Of a stretch of 14,887 nt of DNA, positions 6,395 to 13,424 are shown piece after piece. The notes beneath the pieces are model-generated. The model was not told the origin of the DNA. It searched no databases and saw nothing but the letters and a program-made list of their open reading frames with translations. Numbering within the stretch: position 1 is the first letter of the stretch; each line of letters opens with the position of its first letter. The DNA is from an uncultured Clostridia bacterium (GTDB lineage Bacteria > Bacillota > Clostridia > UMGS1883): contig CANQKL010000024.1 of the NCBI GenBank assembly GCA_947624455.1, positions 1 through 14,887 on the forward strand. The letters are read 5' to 3'. The translations under genes and the position numbers were made by a program.

Positions 6395-6423
6395 TTGACA
6401 TGGGAAATTTAGGGTGCTATTAT
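6395..6423 (+). promoter_or_regulatory. Strong sigma-A promoter with extended -10 driving the phage operon
   Basis: TTGACA (6395-6400) and TATTAT (6418-6423) are 17 bp apart, and TG at 6415-6416 gives an extended -10 (TGCTATTAT). Transcription should begin near 6430, about 55 bases before the first gene. This is the only strong promoter seen upstream of the whole morphogenesis operon. Confidence 0.8.
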
Positions 6424-6436
6424 ATACTCACAAAGG

Positions 6437-6450
6437 CGAACAAATGTTCG
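6437..6450. promoter_or_regulatory. LexA (SOS) box overlapping the phage operon start
   Basis: CGAACAAATGTTCG is a perfect CGAAC-N4-GTTCG palindrome, the Gram-positive LexA/DinR site. The symmetry extends to 16 bases with the flanking G and C (6436-6451). It sits about 14 bases downstream of the -10 box, just past the predicted transcription start, where bound LexA would block initiation or early elongation. Direct SOS control of the operon follows. A phage-encoded LexA-like repressor could use the same site. Confidence 0.85.
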
Positions 6451-6484
6451 CAAACGCTAAAGATAGATGCGCGGGAGGTACGAA

Positions 6485-6781
6485 ATGACAAAAAGAAAAA
6501 GGGGAGCGGGCGTGAAGTTCTGCATCGTTTGCGGGAAAAGGATCCCGGAGTGCAGCAACAGACACAAGATATGCAGCGACCGCTGCGCGAGAAAAAGAAA
6601 AAATCTGGCCCGTCAGGGCCTTGCGGCGCCTTACGAATACGCTACCGAGCCGCCTATCGCCAGCTACACTCTGGGCGAGATACAGAAAAGAGCTATGGCG
6701 GCGGGCCTCAGCTACGGCCAGTATATGAGCAGGGTGCATAGTGGGGGAATTACTTTTGAGGGTATACAAAAAGCGAATTGA
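6485..6781 (+). CDS. Small zinc-ribbon phage protein, function unknown
   Basis: A 98-residue protein, the first gene after the SOS promoter. A metal-binding pattern is seen near the N-terminus: C13-x-x-C16 (CIVCGK), then C30 and C34 in KICSDRCARKRK, with C23 and H27 between. A basic helix follows (RCARKRKNLARQ). The C-terminal half contains LGEIQKRAMAAGLSYGQYM, a phrase seen in small zinc-finger proteins encoded beside clostridial phage terminases. It may bind DNA or RNA and could regulate the operon or help packaging; neither is shown. The ATG at 6485 has GGGAGG six bases upstream, so the in-frame ATG at 6467 is not used. Its end overlaps the terminase gene by 41 bases. Confidence 0.75.
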   Translation: MTKRKRGAGVKFCIVCGKRIPECSNRHKICSDRCARKRKNLARQGLAAPYEYATEPPIASYTLGEIQKRAMAAGLSYGQYMSRVHSGGITFEGIQKAN

Positions 6782-8309
6782 GGATTACTTTCGCCAGTGC
6801 AGAGGCGAACCCCGGGAGGGAAAAAACGGCGAGACGGTCTATGTGAACGGCCGCCCGCCGACGCTGACGGGACTGGCGTTGGCCCTGGGCTTTAACAGCA
6901 GGAGCGAGCTGGCCGACTACAAAGGCACCGCCGCGGAAAGAAAGCTGCTGGAAAACGCCAGGCTGAGAATCGAGAACTTCAACGAGGAAAAGCTGTTTGA
7001 AAAGGACTTCGCCAGGAGCGCGATCTTTAACCTTACCAACGCCTTTGAATCGGCGGCGACAGCGGAAAGGCCGGAGGTCAGGCTGCCAGCGGAGCTGGTG
7101 GGTTCGGCCTATGTGGATCTTTACAGGGATATATGCGCCGGAGGTCACGGGGAATATGTGCTAAAGGGCGGACGGGGCAGCGCCAAGTCCTCTTTCGTGG
7201 CGTTGGTCATGATAGAGAGGCTGATGGGACGGGAGAACGAACACGCTGTCGCCATGCGCCAGGTGGGCGCGACCCTCAAGGACAGCGTTTACGCCCGGCT
7301 GTGCTGGGCTATCGACGAGCTGGGCCTGGAAGGGGAGTTCGAGAAAAAGCTTATGCCCCTTGAGATCGTGCGCAAGTCCACGGGACAAAAAATTTATTTC
7401 CGAGGCGCGGACGACCCCTCAAAGCTAAAATCGCTGACCCCGTCCTTCGGCTATGTGGGGATCTTATGGCTGGAGGAGCTGGATCAGTTCGGCGGCGAGG
7501 GGGCGGTCAGAAACATAGAGCAAAGCCTGGTGAGAGGCGGCGAGGGCGTTGTCTTTAAAACCTTCAATCCGCCGCCGTCCAGGAACAACTGGGTTAACCG
7601 GTGGGTCGCCATGCCCAAAAGCGGCAGACTGGTACACCACAGCACCTACCTCGACGTGCCGGAGAGCTGGCTGGGGAAGCGGTTTATCCAGGAGGCCCAG
7701 TACCTGAAAGAGACGAATCCTACGGCTTACGCCCACGAATATCTGGGGGAATGTACCGGCGCGGGCGGGGCGGTCTTTGAAAATCTGACCCTGCGCGAGA
7801 TAAGCGACGAGGAGATCGGCGGCTTTGACCGGATATACAACGGCATAGACTGGGGCTGGTACCCGGATCCCTTCCGCTTTTGCCGCTGCGCTTATCTGGC
7901 GTCGGAAAGAAGGCTGCTGGTGTTCGACGAAATCGGCGGGAACAAGCTGTCCAACCGGGTCATCGCCGAAAAGCTCAGGGAAAAGGGTATCACTTACAGC
8001 GACAGGATAACCGCTGACAGCGCGGGAGAAGGCCCCAAGAGCATAGAGGATCTGAAATCAGCGGGCTTCATGGTGAGGGGAGCGGTCAAGGGGCCGGGCA
8101 GCGTGGAGTATTCCATGAAATGGCTCTGCGGCCTAAAGGAAATCGTCATTGACAACCGCCGCTGCCCTCTGGCGGCAAAGGAGTTTATGGAATATGAGTT
8201 TGAAAACCGGGGCGGCGAGGTGGTCGGCGGCTATCCTGACAGGAACAATCACAGCATAGACGCCGTCAGGTACGCTCTGGAGGAGGTGTGGAGAAAGAGG
8301 GGGAGTTAA
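6741..8309 (+). CDS. Fused terminase small-large subunit (PBSX-type TerL)
   Basis: A 522-residue DNA-packaging motor in one chain. Residues 1-105 resemble the small subunit (DNA-recognition) family typical of clostridial phages: IEDYFRQCRGEP, then PPTLTGLALALGF, then a helical stretch ending FARSAIFNLTNAF. From about 113 the large subunit begins (VRLPAELVGSAYVDLYRD). Its ATPase has Walker A GGRGSAKS at 143-150, Walker B ILWLEE at 241-246 and coupling motif KTFNPP at 273-278; the C-terminal RNase H-like nuclease has D370 (GIDWGW), D426 (ITADSAGEG) and D507 (HSIDAVRYAL). There is no ATG or TTG between the two parts where a separate large subunit could start. The GTG start at 6741 has AGGGTG four bases upstream and overlaps the zinc-ribbon gene. 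Confidence 0.9.
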   Translation: MGELLLRVYKKRIEDYFRQCRGEPREGKNGETVYVNGRPPTLTGLALALGFNSRSELADYKGTAAERKLLENARLRIENFNEEKLFEKDFARSAIFNLTNAFESAATAERPEVRLPAELVGSAYVDLYRDICAGGHGEYVLKGGRGSAKSSFVALVMIERLMGRENEHAVAMRQVGATLKDSVYARLCWAIDELGLEGEFEKKLMPLEIVRKSTGQKIYFRGADDPSKLKSLTPSFGYVGILWLEELDQFGGEGAVRNIEQSLVRGGEGVVFKTFNPPPSRNNWVNRWVAMPKSGRLVHHSTYLDVPESWLGKRFIQEAQYLKETNPTAYAHEYLGECTGAGGAVFENLTLREISDEEIGGFDRIYNGIDWGWYPDPFRFCRCAYLASERRLLVFDEIGGNKLSNRVIAEKLREKGITYSDRITADSAGEGPKSIEDLKSAGFMVRGAVKGPGSVEYSMKWLCGLKEIVIDNRRCPLAAKEFMEYEFENRGGEVVGGYPDRNNHSIDAVRYALEEVWRKRGS

Positions 8310-8395
8310 AGGGGCTGGCGGAGACCGCCTCCATGGCCCTTTGCTCCGAAAAAAGGGATTTTATCAGAAAAAACCGACATACGGGAGGAGAAAAA

Positions 8396-9676
8396 ATGTT
8401 TGGTAAGAAAAAAAAGGGCGTAGAACCCCGGGACACCGCCGTCGCTTTGGGAGCGGCCGAGGACGCCAGAAAACGCTGGCACGCTATGTATCTCAGCCCC
8501 CATGGACTGAGGCTGCCAGCGGCTATCGCCGGCGAGCTGGCGAGGCTCACCACGCTGGATATGAGGGTCAGCATCAGCGGCGGGGCCAAGGGAGAGTTAC
8601 TTGAAACCGCCATTGGCCCCTTTTTGGGCCGACTCCGCCGGGAGCTGGAGCAGGGCATGGCTGAGGGCGGTATGGTCTTTAAACCCTATTACGACGGAAA
8701 AAAGCTGTACGTGGACGCGGTGAAGGGCGACAGCTTCGTCCCAATCAGCTGGGATGCCGGAGGCGTCGTCAAGGAGGCGCTGTTTTATCAGGAGCTGAAA
8801 AAGGAGGACGCCTGGTACACCAGGGTGGAAAGGCACGTGATGGAAAACGGCGGCTGCCGGATAGAAAATTCCGTTTTCAAAAGCCGCGTCAGCGGTGAAA
8901 GGGGGACTCCGGCAAACCTGGACGAGGTGGAGGAGTGGGCGGACATGGCGGAAAGCCTGTTCATCGAAAACGTGGATCGGCCCTTGTTCGGCCTGTTCAG
9001 AACCCCTTCGATCAATCCCGCCGATCCCTCCTCGCCGCTGGGAGCTTCGGTCTTTGCCGGGGCGGAGGGCCTTATCGCCGACGCGGACAGGCTGTACAAA
9101 AATCTGCTGTGGGAGTTTGAAAGCGGCAAACGCCGGTTGTATGTGGACATTACCGCCTTTGACCGGGACGGCAGAGGGGAGCCTAAGCTGCCGGATACCG
9201 AGCTGTTCCGCACCATAGACGTGAACGACAGCGGCTTCTTCAGCGAGTGGTCCCCTCAGCTCAGAAACGAGGCCATACAGTCGGGACTCAACACTGTGCT
9301 TCAACGGGTGGAGTTTGGCTGCGGCCTGGCCTACGGCACTATTTCTCAGCCGTCCTATGTGGAAAAAACCGCCGAGGAGGTCAGGGCCTCAAAGCAGAGG
9401 AGCTACTGCTTTGTCTGCGATCTTCAGGCCCAGCTCAAGACGGCTCTGGAGGAGCTTATCGCCGCGATGGACGTCCTGGCCCAGGTCTACGGACTGGCTT
9501 CGGGGGAGGAATACCGCTGCGCCTTCGAGTTCGACGACGGCCTTGTGGCCGACCGTCAGCGGGAATACGAGGAAAAGGTCAGACTGGTGGAGCTGGGGGC
9601 TATGCAGCCCTGGGAGCTGAGAGCCTGGTACCTGGGCGAGGATCCCGAAACCGCCAAGGAGGCGTTGGCTCAGTGA
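8396..9676 (+). CDS. Phage portal protein (A118/SPP1-like)
   Basis: A 426-residue portal, which forms the dodecameric ring at the capsid vertex through which DNA passes. The phrase GGMVFKPYYDGKKLYVDAV (91-109), followed by a clamp of GDSFVPISWD, is typical of A118-type portals. So are the central SPLGASVFAGAEGLI segment and a C-terminal helical part with KTALEELIAAMDVLA. It is somewhat shorter than many family members (about 450-500). The frame is open from 8288, but ATG 8396 has GGGAGGAG at ideal distance and begins the basic MFGKKKKG start seen in relatives. An 86-bp gap separates it from the terminase, the longest gap before the scaffold gene, with a small GC hairpin (GGCGGAGACCGCC) but no terminator. 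Confidence 0.88.
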   Translation: MFGKKKKGVEPRDTAVALGAAEDARKRWHAMYLSPHGLRLPAAIAGELARLTTLDMRVSISGGAKGELLETAIGPFLGRLRRELEQGMAEGGMVFKPYYDGKKLYVDAVKGDSFVPISWDAGGVVKEALFYQELKKEDAWYTRVERHVMENGGCRIENSVFKSRVSGERGTPANLDEVEEWADMAESLFIENVDRPLFGLFRTPSINPADPSSPLGASVFAGAEGLIADADRLYKNLLWEFESGKRRLYVDITAFDRDGRGEPKLPDTELFRTIDVNDSGFFSEWSPQLRNEAIQSGLNTVLQRVEFGCGLAYGTISQPSYVEKTAEEVRASKQRSYCFVCDLQAQLKTALEELIAAMDVLAQVYGLASGEEYRCAFEFDDGLVADRQREYEEKVRLVELGAMQPWELRAWYLGEDPETAKEALAQ

Positions 9677-9996
9677 AAAAACATAAGGTCAGGATATACG
9701 TATATGACCGGGAAACCGGCCGATACAGGTTCAAGGATCACTTGTGTACGGCGGCTCTGGAGGACGCTCAGCTCCCGGAAAACGGGGGAGCTTATCCCAG
9801 GGACGCCGGAAGCATACGGATATTCACCCGCTCCGGCGAGGGCCTGCGCCCCGGCTGCTACGCCTCCTTCGATTTAGAGCGGGAGTCGCCGGACAAGGGC
9901 GAGGACTATTTCGTTACCGCCGTTCGGGACAACAGAAGGGGCGGTCTGCCCCATTGGAGGTTGATAGTCAATGGCAGGACCAGAGGTCAGAATTAG
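9673..9996 (+). CDS. Putative head-closure protein (Minor_capsid_1-like)
   Basis: A 107-residue beta-rich protein. The N-terminal VRIYVYDRETGRYRF and C-terminal EDYFVTAVRDNRRGGLPHWRLIV resemble small head-completion (stopper) proteins of Gram-positive siphophages, where a conserved HW near the end is common. This would plug or extend the portal channel after DNA filling. The start is the GTG at 9673, which overlaps the portal stop as GTGA and has AAGGAGG ten bases upstream; the frame runs open upstream in the portal shadow, so no earlier start is used. It is found directly after portal rather than after the major capsid gene, which is unusual. The family assignment is tentative. Confidence 0.55.
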   Translation: MKKHKVRIYVYDRETGRYRFKDHLCTAALEDAQLPENGGAYPRDAGSIRIFTRSGEGLRPGCYASFDLERESPDKGEDYFVTAVRDNRRGGLPHWRLIVNGRTRGQN

Positions 9997-10315
9997 CCTT
10001 AAGCCCAAGGACGAACTCATCGCCGAGAGGGGCCTGGAAAAGGGCGGCCGGGTGCAGAAGTACATAGATCAGGCGGTGATCGACCTCTGCGAACCCTACG
10101 TCCCCTTCGACACCGGCGCGTTGAAGGAAAGCCCCCGAACCTGCTCGCCGCCCGGGGAGGGAAGGGTGGTCTACGGCGTTCCCTACGCCCGGCGGCAGTA
10201 CTTTGAAAACAAGGGAGACGGCGGCCTCAGAGGCGCCAGGTGGTTCGACCGAATGAAGGCGGATCGGCTGGAGGATATCGTGGAAGGGGCGAGAAGAGAG
10301 GCGGGCTTAGATTAA
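9971..10315 (+). CDS. Minor capsid/connector protein (Minor_capsid_2, HK97-gp10-like)
   Basis: A 114-residue protein of the family joining head and tail. Key marks are VQKYIDQAVIDLCEPYVPF (28-46), the VPFDTGAL at 44-51 (the 'DTGxL' turn of gp10-like proteins), VVYGVPYARRQYF (66-78) and RGARWFDRMKAD (87-98). All are usual in the Minor_capsid_2 family of A118-like phages. It overlaps the previous gene by 26 bases, with GGAGG ten bases upstream of the ATG. In related phages it lies after the major capsid gene; here it precedes the scaffold gene. Confidence 0.8.
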   Translation: MAGPEVRISLKPKDELIAERGLEKGGRVQKYIDQAVIDLCEPYVPFDTGALKESPRTCSPPGEGRVVYGVPYARRQYFENKGDGGLRGARWFDRMKADRLEDIVEGARREAGLD

Positions 10316-10370
10316 GCGCTGAAAACGTTGAATGGCGGGGCTGAGCCCTTATTAAAAAAGGAGGACGATC

Positions 10371-10691
10371 ATGAAATTTACATACGGAGATTTTTCACGC
10401 GAGGTGGACAACATGGACGTTGCCGTGGTAAAGCTGTACGAAAGGCAGCTGGAGGACTTTTACAAGAGAGTGGCCACGATAGACATGAAAAAGAGCGCCA
10501 GCGGCATCTACGCCGACATCTGCCAGGCCGGGGAAGCTATGATGAACGGCTTTTTCGGCGAGGGAACGGCAAAGGAGATGTTCGGCGAGAGTCAGAGCGT
10601 CCGCAAGGTGATGGAGGCGGTCTGCGGCCTCAACGGCTTTATGAACGATGTGAAGGGCGTTGTTGACAGCATGAGGGCCATAGGAGCATGA
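10371..10691 (+). CDS. Tail assembly chaperone-like protein (DUF6673-like)
   Basis: A 106-residue acidic, mostly helical protein. The pattern YGDFSREVDNMDVAVVKLYE, then a helix, then FFGEGTAKEMFG at 61-72 and a closing helix fits the small proteins (DUF6673, name from memory) that lie just upstream of gp15 in many clostridial prophages. By position these are thought to be tail assembly chaperones that coat the tape measure during tail assembly. It is followed by Gp15 with an ATGA overlap, the same pairing as elsewhere, but here the pair is far from the tape measure. AAGGAGG lies six bases upstream of the ATG. Confidence 0.65.
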   Translation: MKFTYGDFSREVDNMDVAVVKLYERQLEDFYKRVATIDMKKSASGIYADICQAGEAMMNGFFGEGTAKEMFGESQSVRKVMEAVCGLNGFMNDVKGVVDSMRAIGA

Positions 10692-11233
10692 GCCTCCTGA
10701 CAGAGGCTTTGCCCGACAGCGTCAGCGTCGGGGGCGTGCAATATCCGGTCAGGACGGATTTCAGAGCCTGGCTGAGATTCTACGAGAGCGCGGCGAAGGG
10801 GGATCCGGTGGGTATGCTCGGCGTGTACCGCCGCCTGCCGCCCTCCCTGGAGGAGGCCTTGGACAAGGCGGCGCGGTTCGGCCGGGGAGGGGCCTTGCCC
10901 TACGGCGAGAGCGGGCCGGGCAAGCGGCCCGTCCTGGACTGGGAGGCCGACAGCGCGCTTATATACGCTGCCTTTATGGGGGAATACGGTATCGACCTGT
11001 GCGAGGCGGAGCTGCATTGGTACAAGTTTTGCGCCCTGCTCTGGGGTTTGGGGGAGGACAGGCCCCTTTCCCGACTGATGGCCCTGAGAGCTATGGATGC
11101 CAACGAGGAAAGCGACAGCGGCAGACGCAGGGAGCTTAGACGGCTCCAGCGGGTTTACGCCTGCCCTGACCGGCGCAGCGACCGGGAAAAAGACGCCGAC
11201 GCGGCGGCGGCCCTGGAACAGTTTTATTTTTAG
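10688..11233 (+). CDS. Bacteriophage Gp15 family protein
   Basis: A 181-residue protein with all the landmarks of the Gp15 family (PF06854): VGGVQYPVRTDFRAWLRF at 14-31, LDWEADSALIYAAFMGEY at 83-100, HWYKFCALLWGL at 110-121 and MALRAMD at 131-137, then a basic helix. Gp15 proteins are usually encoded immediately before the tape measure, and are taken to be the second tail chaperone. The start overlaps the previous stop (ATGA) and its ribosome site is too close, so translation is probably coupled. A GC-rich stretch with an extra frame runs to 11312, but it is a shadow. Confidence 0.88.
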   Translation: MSLLTEALPDSVSVGGVQYPVRTDFRAWLRFYESAAKGDPVGMLGVYRRLPPSLEEALDKAARFGRGGALPYGESGPGKRPVLDWEADSALIYAAFMGEYGIDLCEAELHWYKFCALLWGLGEDRPLSRLMALRAMDANEESDSGRRRELRRLQRVYACPDRRSDREKDADAAAALEQFYF

Positions 11234-11325
11234 GGCGGCGGGCCTTAGACATAGACGAGCGGTCGGGTCCCGCGACGGTTCAAAGGAGCGGGAGGGATGG
11301 GGTACACAGTGAAAGGAGGGTTGTT

Positions 11326-11721
11326 ATGAGCATGGAATTTTTACAGGAGCTGGGCCTTGGGGAGGAGGCCGCGGGCCAGATTATGGCGGAATTTGAAAAG
11401 GCCCTGCAGGCCGTTCGTCAGGAGCTGGAGGAGCGCCTCGCCGCCCGGGAACGGGAAATGGAGGAGCTGCGTACCGACTTCGCCGTAGAAAAAGAGCTGA
11501 CCGGACTGGGAGCGAAAAATCTCAAGGCCGTCAAAGCCTTGCTGGATATGGACGCTCTGCGCGCCAGCGAGGACAGCCAGGCGGAGCTGACAAGGCAGCT
11601 TGAGGAGATACGCCGGGAAAACGGCTACCTTTTCAAAGACGGCCGCCTGCCTGTGGCGGCTGGCCCAACCTCGGCCAGAACCGGCAAGGGTTTTGGCTTT
11701 AAGTTCACAGGCGTGAGATAA
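11326..11721 (+). CDS. Gp20-type scaffolding protein
   Basis: A 131-residue protein rich in charged heptads, with a coiled coil at about 13-50 (EEAAGQIMAEFEKALQAVRQ onward). It has the Phage_GP20 landmark LGAKNLKAVKALLDMDALRA at 61-80, then a second coil, and ends in a glycine/lysine-rich tail (KGFGFKFTGVR) that likely binds the capsid. Scaffolds guide the HK97-fold capsid to close correctly and are then removed. It directly precedes the major capsid gene, as is usual. AAAGGAGGG lies five bases before the ATG; a second ATG at 11332 is possible. Confidence 0.85.
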   Translation: MSMEFLQELGLGEEAAGQIMAEFEKALQAVRQELEERLAAREREMEELRTDFAVEKELTGLGAKNLKAVKALLDMDALRASEDSQAELTRQLEEIRRENGYLFKDGRLPVAAGPTSARTGKGFGFKFTGVR

Positions 11722-11749
11722 TTTGTGAGAAACAGAAAGGAGAAGGAAA

Positions 11750-12634
11750 ATGGCTACGATCAATTATGCCACCGAATACGCCGGGACTCTTGCCCAGGCG
11801 TACCCTTACGTGCTGAATTTCGGCGCTCTTTACGCCACCGAAAATGACAGCCGTTATCGCTGGGTCAACGCGAAAACCATCGAGATACCCTCCATTACCA
11901 CCACCGGCAGGGTGGACGGCGACAGGGACACCATCGCTACCGCCAAGCGCAACTACGACAACGCTTGGGAGATGAAAACCCTCGCCCATCACCGCAAATG
12001 GAGTACCCTCGTCCATCCTATGGACATAGACGAGACTAACATGGCCGCGTCTATCAGCAACATCACTCAGGTGTACAACGAGGAACACAAGTTCCCCGAA
12101 ATGGACGCTTACACCGTGTCCGAAATCTACAAGCTCTGGACAACCGCCGGTAACAGCGCCGACAATACGGCGCTTACCGCCGAAAACGTACTCTCCGTCT
12201 TTGACAAGATGATGGAGGCTATGGACGAGGCCAGAGTCCCCGCCAAGGGCCGCATCCTTTACGTGACCCCAGCGGTCAAGACCCTGCTCAAAAACGCCGA
12301 TCAGCTCTCCCACGTTATCAACAACGGCGACGCCAAGATCGACCGCAGCGTGGCCGACCTTGACAGCGTGGAGATCGTGGCGGTACCCAAGGATCTCATG
12401 AAAACGGAATACGACTTCACCTCCGGCTGGAAGGTGGGCGGCGAGGCCAAGCAGATAAACATGATGCTCATTCACCCCAGCGCCGTTATCACCCCTGAAA
12501 AATACACCTTTGCACGTCTGGATGAACCCAGCGCCGGCAGCGAGGGCAAGTATGTGTACTTCGAGGAAAGCTACGACGGCGTTTTCATCCTCAACAAGCG
12601 CATGGGCGGCGTCGCCTTTAACGCCGAGGCTTAA
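11750..12634 (+). CDS. Major capsid protein (HK97-fold)
   Basis: A 294-residue protein that follows scaffold and precedes the adaptor, the usual place for the major head protein. Features typical of the clostridial A118-like group are an N-terminal arm ending near residue 35, YRWVNAKTIEIPSITTTGR, HHRKWSTLVHPMDIDETN (the E-loop/P-domain region), ILYVTPAVKTLLK, and a C-terminal YVYFEESYDGVFILNKR. The size matches other HK97-fold capsids that have no cleaved scaffold part. AGGAG is seven bases upstream of the ATG. Codon use is strongly biased to GCC/AAC/ACC, consistent with high expression. Confidence 0.85.
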   Translation: MATINYATEYAGTLAQAYPYVLNFGALYATENDSRYRWVNAKTIEIPSITTTGRVDGDRDTIATAKRNYDNAWEMKTLAHHRKWSTLVHPMDIDETNMAASISNITQVYNEEHKFPEMDAYTVSEIYKLWTTAGNSADNTALTAENVLSVFDKMMEAMDEARVPAKGRILYVTPAVKTLLKNADQLSHVINNGDAKIDRSVADLDSVEIVAVPKDLMKTEYDFTSGWKVGGEAKQINMMLIHPSAVITPEKYTFARLDEPSAGSEGKYVYFEESYDGVFILNKRMGGVAFNAEA

Positions 12635-12649
12635 TTCCGGAGGGCCGGT

Positions 12650-13015
12650 ATGACTTCAATGCTGTACGAGGATTTTTTGGAACGGTCCTTCGCCGCCGAG
12701 CCTGTGCCGGAAAAGGAATTTGGCTTTTACAGGGAAAAGGCGGAAAAACTCATTGAGACGCTGACCTTCGGCAGAAGCAGGGATTCGGAGCTGGAGGAGC
12801 TGCTTTGGGCTCAGACGGAGCTGATCCAGTTTCTGTACGATAACCAGGGCTCGGGAAGGGTCGTCAGCGAAAGCAACGACGGATACAGCGTTACCTATGC
12901 CGACGAGGCGGAAGAGCTGAGCTCGGCCAGAAGCATACTGCGCCAATGGCTGGGCGGCACGGGTCTTATGTATGCCGGAGTGGAACCGGGGGAGCCAGGC
13001 TATGACGATCATTGA
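12650..13015 (+). CDS. Head-tail adaptor (connector) protein
   Basis: A 121-residue, mainly helical acidic protein placed directly after the major capsid. In A118-, SPP1- and HK97-like phages this position holds the adaptor (gp15/gp6-like) that sits under the portal. The pattern of a short N-terminal part, EFGFYREKAEKLIETLTFGR, EELLWAQTELIQFLYD and a closing helix with SARSILRQWLG is compatible with that helical-bundle fold. Sequence alone gives no specific motif. GGAGGG lies five bases upstream of the ATG. The gene overlaps the next one by 14 bases. Confidence 0.6.
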   Translation: MTSMLYEDFLERSFAAEPVPEKEFGFYREKAEKLIETLTFGRSRDSELEELLWAQTELIQFLYDNQGSGRVVSESNDGYSVTYADEAEELSSARSILRQWLGGTGLMYAGVEPGEPGYDDH

Positions 13016-13421
13016 AAAAATAAAGGAGTTTTTCGAGGAGTGTCCCTTGCTGGAAAAGGGGCGCGTCAACGTCAACTATCTGGGAACGGAACAGGCGGAT
13101 TACAGCCTGGAGGCCGTCCCCGCCCAGCCGGTGGTGCGCCGGTATGTTGACGGGCCGGAGCTGAGACAGTTCGTGTTCGTGTTCGCGTCCAGGGAATTCT
13201 GCGACGAGGACATGAGCCAGAATATGGAAACGGCCCGATTTTACGAGGAGCTGGCCGAGTGGATAGAGGAGAGGAACGGGAGCGGAAAGCTCCCGCTCCT
13301 CGACGGAGGCCTTGAGGCGATGAGACTGGAGGTCACGGCGGGAGGATACTTATTCTCCGCCAGGTCCGGAACCGCCAGATACCAGCTCCAGTGCAGATTG
13401 ATTTACAGAAAGGAAGGTTGA
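13002..13421 (+). CDS. Tail terminator (Minor_capsid_3-like)
   Basis: A 139-residue protein. The phrase YVDGPELRQFVFVFASREF (48-66), SQNMETARFYEELAEWIE (72-89) and a C-terminal TARYQLQCRLIY (124-135) match small tail-completion proteins of clostridial prophages, which cap the tail tube and join it to the head. Relatives are often mislabelled as chloramphenicol resistance proteins. The frame is open from 12972, but ATG 13002 has GGGGGAG seven bases upstream and fits the family N-terminus (MTIIEKIKEFFEECPLL). It overlaps the adaptor gene and is 3 bp from the tail tube gene. Confidence 0.75.
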   Translation: MTIIEKIKEFFEECPLLEKGRVNVNYLGTEQADYSLEAVPAQPVVRRYVDGPELRQFVFVFASREFCDEDMSQNMETARFYEELAEWIEERNGSGKLPLLDGGLEAMRLEVTAGGYLFSARSGTARYQLQCRLIYRKEG

Positions 13422-13424
13422 TTT

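Noticed and set aside
6467..6781. Earlier ATG for the zinc-ribbon gene
   Set aside because: It lies upstream of the GGGAGG ribosome site; the ATG at 6485 has the site six bases before it.
8288..8395. 36-codon N-terminal extension of the portal
   Set aside because: The extension overlaps the terminase end and lacks portal similarity. The ATG at 8396 follows GGGAGGAG at ideal spacing.
9247..9672. Upstream part of the frame leading into the head-closure gene
   Set aside because: It is antiphase to the portal coding sequence and has no family features; the real start is the GTG at 9673, overlapping the portal stop.
11097..11312. 71-codon plus-strand frame overlapping the Gp15 end
   Set aside because: No ribosome site and no family features; it overlaps a well-supported Gp15 protein.
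11297..11329. Ten-codon leader frame ending in an ATGA overlap with the scaffold start
   Set aside because: The only nearby ribosome site abuts its ATG with no spacing, while the scaffold has its own strong site. It is more likely accidental.
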